Assembly (NCBI GenBank): GCA_039654915.1
Contig: CM077593.1
Location: 74,814,501 to 74,878,500, forward strand
Direction of reading: 5' to 3'
Length of the DNA stretch: 64,000 bases
From: Aquilaria yunnanensis
Taxonomy: Eukaryota; Streptophyta; Magnoliopsida; Malvales; Thymelaeaceae
Part shown: positions 55,974 through 64,000 of the stretch, piece after piece
Position numbering within the stretch: position 1 is the stretch's first letter
How the letters are laid out: each line of letters begins with the position of its first letter
Position numbers and translations under genes: made by a program
Notes under the pieces: model-generated
What the model was told of the DNA's origin: nothing
The model's input: the letters and a program-made list of their open reading frames with translations, nothing else
The model's database searches: none

Positions 55974-57868
55974 TGTTGACACCCAATTTTGTCTAGACAT
56001 TAACGTTTGATTAGCTTTATGTTAGAAAATTTAAACTAGGGGGCATTTTTGTTTTCAGGGGCCATTTGGTCTTTTTGGTCATTTTATAGCTTAGAAAGTT
56101 AGTAGGATTAGGTGCATTTAGATTATGTTGTCATTTTGTGTTATGAATTTTTAGGGATTTAAAATGGTCATTTATAGTCAAAATAAGAATTAATTTAGTT
56201 TAGGCACTAACTTTGGGTACTAAAGGTCTTTTGGGGTTAGTTTAGGTAAAAGAAGGAGTTTGGGTGTTAATTGGAGATTTTTAGAAAATTTTAGGAAAAA
56301 GTAAGATTTATAAAGATCTGGATAAAATCTGGAATTTTTAAAATTTTTAGTCTCAAGTGACAAATTAGTGAAGCATTGGGTGGAATTGGAAATTCGCATA
56401 GAGTATGGAGCTGTATTAGCAGCTCAAGAGTTTGCCTGGACTTAGACTAATATTTTTGCCATATAATATCCTAATGGATTTAAACTTTATCAAATTGGAT
56501 TTTGATGAGGTTTAACCTCTCAAAACTTTGTTTATGTCGCTTAGTATAAATATGGGTCACTTGAGAGAGATCACGAAAAAAAAACTGGGAAGTTCAGAAA
56601 AGGTCAAACCACAGCTTTAGTCCCTAATCTCACTTCCTTCCTCTCCAGAAACCCTAAGCTTCTCTTTGAGTCGAAGCCATCCTTCGAAGCCTGCAACCTT
56701 CTCTGCCGGCATCTCAAACCACAACCGTGGCGCTCATCCCACACCGTCACTTCCAATTTTCGCTACCCCCGGTGACGCTATTTGAAAGAGAGGAGAAGGA
56801 TCGCGCTTCAAACGCCGCCGTCTTCCTCTTCAACCTCCGGGCGTCACCGTCACGCTTCGTCTGCACCCCCGGGAGTCACCGCTACCCTCGCGGCCCGAGC
56901 CCTGCTGCCCGTTTGTCCCTAAAGCGCCGCCGCCGGGAGAATCGAAGTTGAACTCGATCGCGACCCGCTTCCGAACCGCGCGTCCCACCCTATCCATTCG
57001 ATTGACCCAGTCAAACCTTCTTCTCTTTCCGGTAAAACTCTCATTTAGCCCCTTTGACTTTTTATTTCGTTCATCTAGATCACAAGCATATTTCTATTTT
57101 GCAGATTGGTCACTGACAGCATGCCTTTTATTGTTTTTTCTTTTCCTGTTTTATTTATTTGTTTGTTTGGGCTATGTATTAAATTTGACTACTAAATTCA
57201 CATAGAAATATAACTTAGGATATTTATTTGCTTATCTCTTTAATTTTTTTTTATAAATTTTTTGATTTTAGTTTTATTTAAAACTCATGATGTATGTTAA
57301 AATAATAACATACAAAATTATTGGTTAGGCTAATTTTTGAATTGATTAGATAACTTAAATTTTTCCTCATATTTTTTAGATATTAGAAAGAAACTAAATT
57401 AAGGTAATTGAAAAATACTCAACAATTTTTGGAAATCCATTCTTGGTGGATTTGATAAAATCCCGAGGCAGATTATTCATTTGGATTTGATTAATCTAAT
57501 AAGACCCACAATTTTGAGAAAAATGATCCTTTCAAATTCTTTGTGAGTTTGGTAAAGTCCTAAGATTTCAAGGACATCTAAGATTCCATATCTGATTGAT
57601 TTAGTAAAATTCACAGTTTAGAATTAAATTAAAAATTGAACATAACTAAATGAATTGATAAAATTATTTTATCTTAGGCATCAAAAGAAACAAGAATCTA
57701 GGAAAGGATAAAATCGAACCCTCATGGTACCAAGTTTTGGGCACTATAATAAGGTTATTATAGTATAACTGACTCACAATCTTAAAATCTTTTGTAAACC
57801 ATAGTAGGTAGTCAATCAACCTAGGTATAAACAGATTGGTGACGACTCCCAAAAAACACATTGCTACA
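55974..57868 (+). repeat. Element D 3' LTR (1895 bp)
   Basis: Starts TGTTGACACCCAATTTTG and ends ATTGCTACA. A TATA box TATAAATA is at 56545-56552. It matches the three pieces of the 5' LTR in order. Followed by ACTGC (57869-57873), the right TSD. Confidence 0.93.
56545..56552 (+). promoter_or_regulatory. TATA box in element D 3' LTR
   Basis: TATAAATA in TTAGTATAAATATGGGTCAC. The corresponding site in the 5' LTR (about 34220) is missing. Confidence 0.65.
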
Positions 57869-57873
57869 ACTGC

Positions 57874-58174
57874 TAAAGAAACTCATGAGACATCTCATTG
57901 AAAAAGGCAAACATGTACTTCTTCAACATTCCAAACATGTTGAAGTTGCTCCTGATAGCATTGAATTCAATGTGTCACACATAATAGTGTCGCTAGTCCT
58001 TTCAGGTTCATCGTAGTGATGTGCCTTAGCAGATGCTTAGCAAGATCCATCAGGCCATTATATAAATCCTCCTTTGGCATATGGAAGCCGAGAGGAGCTA
58101 AGGTGTTCCGAATCTCATCTGTGAATGGCTAGAGGCGCATGTAATTGATGTCAAGTAGAGACTCCTTGACTACT
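57874..58174 (-). pseudogene. Element E gag-side fragment
   Basis: The minus strand gives stretches such as VKESLLDINYMRL, FTDEIRNTLAPLGFHMPKED, LYNGLMDLAKHLLRHITTMN broken by stops. This resembles a decayed Tat-type Gag. It joins 21796 once D is removed. It is assigned to E by continuity and not by a decisive motif. Confidence 0.5.
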
Positions 58175-59160
58175 TGATGCGAACCCCGATGGTATAAAGA
58201 CCATGAAACGCGCCCAAGATGTTTTTCAAGCTCCACAAGACATCAAAGAGACTGGATTTGAAGCCCCCACCCCTAATCAACCTGTGATTAGAAACAAAAA
58301 GTATAGAACTCCAAGAACACAAGCACACTTGTGCACCAAGGCAGTCCACAAAGAACCAAAGAGAAACCCTCTCCAAAGAGCAATATTATTTCGAAATTTT
58401 TCTGTATGTTTACATCCAGAATATGTGCCTTTATATAGGCCTAAACTAGGGTTAAAAGCTGGGCAAAATTCGCAGCCTAAATCCCTTAGGAATCCTAGAT
58501 ACAAAGACATAGGAAATCCTAGTCAAATTAGGACTCTAATTCCTAGTTTGAACAAGTTTAATGAATGCAGCATATGCCACTTGTCCAAAACGATTTAAAA
58601 CTATTCCATAGCCTAAATAACTTCCTAAATAATGTATCTAAATAGGATTTGAACGAAAATAAAATATAAATACAAGATTAAACCCAAAAACTCCCAAATA
58701 GCCTTTTTGGGTGCATTTTGGGCACTTTAAGGTTCTCTCTTGTATCTTCAGCTCCAAGCTTGAATCTTTGAGTTCCAATGGCATGAATCTTCATCTTAGA
58801 TGTGGTAATGAAGGTCTGGAAAGTTAGAGCTCAAAAATCCAGCTTGTTGACACAAAATGCAATAAGAACACTTAAGGTGGCTCAAATGGTGCACTTTGAG
58901 TGTTGCCCTTGATGTCCTTGTTTTGAGACTTGTCTAAGCACTCCAGAATTGAGTACCAAGCATGTCCATCATTTCCATATGGTTTCTTGAAAGTTCCAGC
59001 AGCTCCTTGTGAAGTTTCATGTCCATTCTCCATGAAGAAACTTGAAACAAAGCCTTGTAATGCACTTGAGAGCTCCTTGGCTTTCTTCCTTGTCATAGGT
59101 CCACTAGAAACCTTCAATGGGTCCTTGCCTTCTCCATGTGTGCCTTCCTTGATCATATCA
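58175..59160 (-). repeat. Solo LTR L (986 bp), relative of the element A LTR
   Basis: On the minus strand it starts TGATATGATCAAGGAAGG at 59160 and ends CATCGGGGTTCGCATCA at 58175. The flanks are CTACT (58170-58174) and CTACT (59161-59165), a perfect TSD. Like the LTR of A it opens with a coding-like stretch containing GPMT...AK and ends GGGGTTC...ATCA, so it belongs to the same broad family. Confidence 0.93.
58872..59156 (-). other. Open frame at the 5' end of solo LTR L (pol C-terminal tail)
   Basis: A 94-codon frame beginning 4 bases inside the LTR. It contains PLKVSSGPMTRKKAKELSSA and LQGFVSSFFMENG. In element A the pol frame crosses the purine tract into the LTR with the similar SLGPMTKRHAKE. 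This is therefore best read as the C-terminal end of the parental polyprotein encoded within the LTR, now orphaned. It is not an independent gene. Confidence 0.65.
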
Positions 59161-59165
59161 CTACT

Positions 59166-59459
59166 TTACGCTTCTCCTTCAATTGTTCCTCCTTCTTATC
59201 CATGTGAAAAAGGACCATGTTGATATTACTGACCTTCAACTCCTCTTGTACTCTATCCTTCATCCACTAATCCTTTGGTAGGTTTATTGTTTCCTTTGGC
59301 CATGGATATGTGATGCATATCCCCTTCATGGCTTTTAGTCCCTCCTCTAGGAAAGAATTGAGGGCTTGCAAGATCTCTTCCAGTAGTTGCTCACATAATT
59401 CCTCCAAGAAGGAATGTCTCAAGGCATTGAATTGGTCATTTGTCACGGCTGCAGGGGCC
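59166..59459 (-). pseudogene. Element E gag-side fragment near its N-terminus
   Basis: The minus strand reads NDQFNALRHSFLEELCEQLL, EEILQALNSFLEEGLKAMKG, ICITYPWPKETINLPKD then stop, and KKEEQLKEKR. It is continuous with 58174 across solo LTR L. It has a helix-rich, Gag-like composition and no firm homology. It is cut off at the CACTA element. Confidence 0.45.
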
Positions 59460-59477
59460 CACTACTAGAAAAACATC
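59460..59477 (+). repeat. CACTA terminal inverted repeat, left
   Basis: CACTACTAGAAAAACATC. CACTACTAGAAA or CACTACAAGAAA is the usual plant CACTA terminus. Confidence 0.9.
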
Positions 59478-59479
59478 AT

Positions 59480-59895
59480 TTAGCGACAGTTTAATTAGCG
59501 ACGGCTAAAATGGTCGCTAATTAGCGACGATCAATAGTCGCTAACAATCTGGTGAGATTTTAGCGACGGCTGTATGTCGCTAAATTTTAGTGACAGCATA
59601 CCGTAGCTAATTTAGTGACAGTTAAAAGTCGCTAATGTTAATAATTAGTGACAGTTAACCGTCGCTAAAATTAGTGACGGTTTACCGTCGCCAATCTAAC
59701 TAATTTAGTGACGGTTACTCGTCCCTAAAGTTAGTGACGGCTTACCGTCACTAATTTAGTGACAGTTAACCGTCACTAACTGCCGTTGCTAATTTAGTGA
59801 CGGTTAACCGTCGCTAAAGTTAGTGACGACTTACCATCGCTAATTTAGTGACGATTACCCGTTGCTAATTTTGTGATGGTTACCCGTCGCTAATA
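59480..59895. repeat. CACTA subterminal array, block 1
   Basis: About 20 partial units, alternating TTAGTGACGG and CCGTCGCTAA around short AT spacers (TTAA, TTACC), so adjacent units form imperfect palindromes such as TTAGTGACGGTTAACCGTCG. The first units use GCGACG in place of GTGACG. Expected transposase-binding region. Confidence 0.9.
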
Positions 59896-60350
59896 TTAAA
59901 ACAATCCCCAAAAATGGCAATAGTTATCATATGTTAGTCATTTTTTATGCTAAAATGTCTTCTCTTTTAACAGAATTAATTTTTTTTGAATATATGTAAT
60001 GTCGTGTAGATGTGTAGCTTAAAGTCATCTAAAAGTTTAGTGGGGGTTATGAGTTGCTAAACAAGCCGTCACTAATTAAAGTTAGTAACGGTTTATTGTC
60101 GCTAATTTAGTTACGAGTGGCTGTCGCTATATTTAGTGACGTGTTACCTTCGCTAATTTAGTGACATTGAGACGTCGTTAAATTTAATAAAATCCCAGAA
60201 AAGAAATGACGGTTAGTCATTTTTTATGCTAACTTTTTATTTATTTTAACATAAATAACTTTTTTTAATATATGTAATGTTTTGGAGATGTGTACCTTAA
60301 AGTCCGATAAGAGTTTAGTGAGGGTTATAAGCCGCTGCATTACATTGGTA
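59892..60350 (+). repeat. Diverged ~160-bp direct repeat inside the CACTA element
   Basis: Two adjacent copies (about 59892-60055 and 60180-60345) share GTTAGTCATTTTTTATGCTAA, TTTTAACA, TATATGTAATGT, AGATGTGTA(G/C)CTTAAAGTC and TTTAGTG.GGGTTAT. A third, more distant copy is at about 61929-62100 (GTTAGTCATTTG, GAGATGTGGACCTTAAAGTC). Confidence 0.8.
60045..60180. repeat. CACTA subterminal array, block 2
   Basis: Shorter, more diverged run of the same units (CCGTCACTAATTAAAGTTAG, TTTAGTGACGTGTTACCTTC). Confidence 0.85.
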
Positions 60351-60530
60351 ATTAGCGACGGAATTTAGCAGTCACAAATTAGTGACGGCAAATAGTCGCT
60401 AAAAGTCCAGTGAAAGTTTAGCGATGGTTAACAATCGCTAATTTATACGACTACTTGCCTTCGGAAATTTAGTGATGATTAGTCGTCGCTAATTTTAGCA
60501 AGGGGTTCAAAAATTACATACGGCTTGCCC
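60345..60530. repeat. CACTA subterminal array, block 3
   Basis: Units such as TTAGCGACGGAATTTAG, TTAGTGACGGCAAATAGTCG and TTAGTGATGATTAGTCGTCG, more decayed than block 1. Confidence 0.8.
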
Positions 60531-61444
60531 TTGGTAATATTCAGTCATAGTAGCGACAACTAACTATGACTAGGTTTTAATGAGAATTTTAGTCAATTTT
60601 CTTTTCATTTGTTTCGATAATGATAAATTTCAATTGCTTTCAGTTTCTTTTCCGATGAAAATGTATGCATCGATGAATCCATATGTGTATAAAAAATATT
60701 ATAATTTACGATAATATTTTGTTTTATCCTTAAGAAATTTATTATGTCAGTTATTTTTCTAAAAATGGACGAGCAAAGTTTTAAAACTATTGCCTAGCTC
60801 TCACTAAATTATGGAGACGGTTTGCTCGCACTAAGTAGACTTAGGCTAGCCGTCAGAAAATTATGGTCATAATTAGTGAAGGCTTACCTGAGCAGTGACT
60901 CCAACGGTCATGCCAACTCCAGAGGCAGAAGATGAATAAATAAATAAATTTAGTTATTTAAATATGGATTTCTAATTCTAAAAAAAAAACAGAGAATGAT
61001 GGGATATTTCCCGGCCCTTTCACTATTTGAGATGAAAGAAATGAAGTATTGATATGGGAGATTTGCTACCTCTTACATTTTTAATTAAGATGAGATGTAT
61101 CAGACATTTGCTGCTTTTTGCCACTGTTTCAGATGTGATAATAATGAGACATTTACAACCTTTTTCACTGTTTGAGATGAGGAGATAAAAGATAAATGTC
61201 TTAGTTGCATATAGTTTTCTTTTTTGTTAATGCATGTGACAAAAATGCCAAACTTGCCTCTAAATTTAAGGTTGGGACAATACAAGTCACAATTATTTTA
61301 ATTAGTAATTAAGCATAGAAACATATCTCCATATTTTATTAGTAATTAACAAAAAATATTTTTAATGGAAATTAAATTCATTTGAATTGATTTATTGTCA
61401 CATGAGACTTAACCATTTATTAATAAGCTATTATGTCATTTTGG
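60531..61444. other. AT-rich spacer inside the CACTA element
   Basis: No gene or clear array. Contains isolated array-like words near 60840-60890. Part of it (61339-61500) is repeated at 62361-62500. Confidence 0.5.
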
Positions 61445-61925
61445 GTTAGTAGTAATATGTTAACACCTAGCGAGGGCAATTAGTGGCTACTTTTAAGCGA
61501 CACTATGCGGTCGCTATTGAATAACTTTAATTCTCTTCTGCTGTATTAAAGTTAGTGACGTCTTACCGTCGCTAATTTATTGATGATTAACCATCGCTAA
61601 AGTTACTAACGCATTCATGTAGCTAATTTAGTGACGGTTAAACGTCACTAAATTAGTGATGTGTTACCTTCGCTAATTTAGTGACGGTTAATAGTCGCTC
61701 AATTTAGTGACGGTTAATAGTCGTTCAATTTAGTGACGGCTTACCGTCGCTAAATTTAGTGACGGTTAATAGTTGCTCAATTTAGTGACGGCTTACCGTT
61801 GCTAATTTAGTGACGGTTAATAGTCGCTAAATTTAGTGACGGCTTACCGTCACTAAATTTAGTGACAGCTTAGTGACGGTTAATAGTTGCTAAATTTAGT
61901 GACGGTTAACTATCGCTAAAGTTTC
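61445..61925. repeat. CACTA subterminal array, block 4
   Basis: The most regular block: TTTAGTGACGGTTAATAGTC, GTCGCT(C/A)AA and TTTAGTGACGGCTTACCGTC repeat from 61545 to 61920 with little variation. This implies recent local amplification. Confidence 0.9.
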
Positions 61926-62360
61926 TTTACTACAAAAAAACATAATATTTTCATGTGTTAGTCATTTGAAATACTAAATTGTCATCTGTTTTAACATAAA
62001 TATATTTATATGTTTATATATGTACTGTACTTGAGATGTGGACCTTAAAGTCGAATTAAAGTTGAGTTGAGTTTGATTAGCAGTCCTGACATTGGTCAAG
62101 TAGTTATGGTTATTACTGACGGTTTGACCTGTTATTTAGGTATGGTTTAGCAGTCGTTAATAATTAGCAATTGATAGCCTTCATTTGTGGCCGATTATTT
62201 AATCTTGTTAATGTGACCTCAAATTTTTCAAATTTTATTTTACTTATTGTTTATGTTACATATAGTTTAACAAAAGCAGTTATCGTTTTTTATGTCACAT
62301 GTTTAATTGTATAATTATAATTTTTAATTTGATTACTTCAGCATACAAATCTCTAAATAT

Positions 62361-62535
62361 TTTTACTAGTAATTAACAACAAATCTATTAAATGAAAATT
62401 ACATAAATAGACCATTGATTTATTGTCACATGATGGTAAACCTGAAAATGACTATTTTATAATCTCATTTTTATACTAGCGAGGGCCATTAGTCGCTACT
62501 TCTAAGAGACTTATAGCCGTCGCTATACAGCTACT
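62361..62535. repeat. CACTA internal duplication of 61339-61520
   Basis: Both share TAGTAATTAACAA.AAAT, GATTTATTGTCACATGA and CTAGCGAGGGC.ATTAGT.GCTACTT, with the array-like GTCGCTAT afterwards. Confidence 0.75.
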
Positions 62536-62842
62536 TAGTGAAACGCGTTCTCTCCTGTTTAACAGAAGATCAGTGCTTGTTTTCTTCGCACTGACTAATC
62601 TTCTCCATTTCGAACCCCTTCTCCAATCTGCTCTACCTCCCCTTCTCCAGCCTAAATTGCCAGCTCCGATCGATCGCCCCTGTCTTTGACACCTCCCCTT
62701 CCACAGCCTCCCCTAGATAGAGACACAATTCGGCCATGTTAGATGAGACAGAGAAATGTCTCTGCTGCGTTGGCCACAATCAGCATAATCGATCCTCCCA
62801 CATAACTAGAAAAGGGGTGACAATTGTCTCCTTTGTCAAGTA
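62536..62842 (+). other. Pyrimidine-rich segment, possible CACTA gene leader/first exon
   Basis: After the AT-rich arrays the composition changes to C/T-rich (CTTCTCCATTTCGAACCCCT, CTCTACCTCCCCTTCTCCAG), as at the transcript start of En/Spm-type genes. An ATG at 62736 opens a 36-codon frame reaching a possible donor CAA/GTAACG at 62842. Speculative: no transposase similarity can be seen in so short a piece. Confidence 0.25.
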
Positions 62843-64000
62843 ACGTGCTCTTTCACTTTCAATTCACATCGATTTAGGGCTCAGTTTGAATTAATTTCGT
62901 GTGTTCAAATTAGGGTTTCACTTTACTTGTATTTTGATTTTTTTGTTGTGCGTTGCTAGTTTCGAACAGTTATCTGCTGTTGTGAAGTTGTTAATTAGCT
63001 CTACCCGTTGGTGCGCCAGCCGTTCGTTTCAAATCCTTCATTCGTCATCTTCGATTTCAACGCTGGCACAATAAGGTTCTTTCTGTTCTTCATTTCACAG
63101 CTACTTATTTTTCATAACCATTTACAATAAGGGTTTATTTGTTGCTACGGATGGATTGAGGAAATTTGTTTGCTGTATAATTTGTATGTAATTTTAAGGG
63201 GTTATATACGTATCCATGTCAATATAAGCTGATATCCAAATGTATGTGCAAGATGTAAGGAAATAAATATGACTGAAGTGAGTGGGGAAAACAAACATGT
63301 ATCTATATAAGTAGTGGTATGTGTATGTTTGAAGATTTTTTGTCAATTAAGACGTTGTTTATTCCAAGACTAACATTGGCATGACCTAGAATAATTGTAT
63401 TCCACAATCGAGTTGTCCTAACTCATAATATGCCTTGAGTGTTTTGTTGTGGATGTTGGGCCAGATATGTCTTGCATCTATGGTCAAATAAAACTGAGAT
63501 ATGGAAAACTGTTAGTAAGTAGATCCGAATGTAGGTGAGTAGCATAAGTTAATATAAAATGTTTAGTAATTCTCAGTATATATTTGTTTGCTATTTGAAT
63601 ATGTTTCAATAAAAATGACATTATAATGCTATGTTGATGGAAGCAAACGAGAAATTAGTTCATTGTTAAGGAGTAGCAGGCGTCCAGACATGAAGTAGTT
63701 GCGGACAGGAATTTTGATCAGTATGACTACGTATTATTAAATTGAATAATAGGGAATTAAATGGTGTAAAAGAAGAATGCATGTTATTTAGAGTGAATTG
63801 AATATGTCGAAACGGTAAGATAATTTGTTAGTTATAATTTGTGGTAGTACATATTGCAAAAGAAAGTTGTTTTCTGTTGTTTTGTCTGTAGTTTTAAGTG
63901 GTGAGGATGACTGTAGTAGAGGGGGCCAGGATTTTGATGTACATATGTTAGGTTAGATATTATATTAGCTAAAGAAGTGGTATTTTTCACGGGTCTGTGT
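62843..64000. other. AT-rich sequence to the window end, possible intron of the CACTA element
   Basis: No long frame and no repeat seen. It contains T-tracts followed by AG (for example TTTTTTTGTTGTGCGTTGCTAG at about 62938-62959) that could serve as a splice acceptor. Confidence 0.3.

Larger units (their letters stand above)
21797..57868 (+). mobile_element. Element D: Ogre/Tat-type Ty3/gypsy retrotransposon, interrupted and lacking pol
   Basis: The outer ends are TATTGACACC at 21797 (TG changed to TA) and GCTACA at 57868. They are flanked by ACTGC (21792-21796) and ACTGC (57869-57873), a perfect TSD. The 5' LTR is in three pieces (21797-21936, 33742-34580, 44516-45512) matching the continuous 3' LTR (55974-57868). 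An Arg-tRNA-like primer binding site is at 45516, an ORF1 relic at 48612-50310 and a gag relic at 50860-51890. No protease, RT or integrase occurs between gag and the 3' LTR. Tandem repeats fill 53750-55580. Removing the nested F, H and K2 leaves about 11.9 kb. ORF1 before gag, the long LTRs and a repeat-rich 3' region are Ogre/Tat features. Confidence 0.9.
59460..64000 (+). mobile_element. CACTA (En/Spm) DNA transposon, left part, runs off window
   Basis: It begins CACTACTAGAAAAACATC, the canonical plant CACTA terminal repeat. This is followed at once by a dense subterminal array of TTAGTGACGGT..ACCGTCGCTAA units. The array continues in blocks to about 62535, then a pyrimidine-rich, leader-like segment begins. 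The opposite terminal repeat (ending TAGTG) is not in the window, so the element is at least 4.5 kb. The three bases before it are GCC, the presumed TSD, to be matched outside the window. Transposase domains are not visible, as expected if only the 5' regulatory part and first intron are covered. Confidence 0.88.

Noticed and set aside
59480..61925. A CRISPR-like array from the regular TTAGTGACGG units
   Set aside because: The units are short, occur in both orientations, have no unique spacers, and lie directly behind a CACTA terminus in a plant genome.
1..64000. tRNA genes suggested by TGGTATCAGAGC and similar strings
   Set aside because: These are retrotransposon primer binding sites next to LTRs. 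No cloverleaf-forming sequence surrounds them.

Overview
This is plant nuclear DNA, most likely from a flowering plant with a repeat-rich genome. The species cannot be named from the sequence. I found no host protein gene, tRNA, rRNA or CRISPR array. Nearly everything identifiable is transposable element, stacked as nested insertions, and most boundaries are fixed by target-site duplications (TSDs) read directly from the sequence.

Layout. Bases 1-3948 are old degraded repeat with a Ty3/gypsy reverse transcriptase stub (1339-1735) and a probable LTR (about 2261-3600). Element A (3949-10984, minus) is a decayed complete Ty3/gypsy retrotransposon with two ~0.9 kb LTRs. Solo LTR K1 occupies 11729-14210. 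About 15433-17080 looks like an old LTR. Element E (minus) is a Tat-clade Ty3/gypsy relic: its pol lies at ~17085-19992 and its gag side is pushed out to 21527-21796, 57874-58174 and 59166-59459. E is split by a non-autonomous hAT element (19993-21518, 8-bp TSD), by element D (21797-57868) and by solo LTR L (58175-59160). A CACTA (En/Spm) transposon starts at 59460 and runs off the window end.

Element D is an Ogre/Tat-type retrotransposon (plus strand) with TSD ACTGC. It has an ORF1 relic, a gag relic, no pol, a 3' region full of tandem repeats and a ~1.9 kb 3' LTR. Its 5' LTR is cut into three pieces by element F (21937-33741, minus) and element H (34581-44515, plus). Its leader is cut by solo LTR K2 (45957-48418). 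F is a Tat-clade element carrying a multi-exon antisense gene (23599-26057, plus) with its own TATA box and a coiled-coil C-terminus. F is itself hit by solo LTR G (26514-27405). H is a chromovirus with a C-terminal chromodomain-like region. It holds a 310-bp foreign GC-rich insert between 40-bp direct repeats, and it is split by element J (39201-43694, minus). J is a very young Copia element with two identical 271-bp LTRs and an almost intact polyprotein.

Insertion order follows from the nesting: E first, then D, then F, H and K2 into D, then G into F and J into H. Only J looks close to functional. It has one frameshift at the gag/pol boundary. The other coding regions carry stops, frameshifts or altered catalytic residues (reverse transcriptase YVDG in F, YVDH in E; protease DSS in H).
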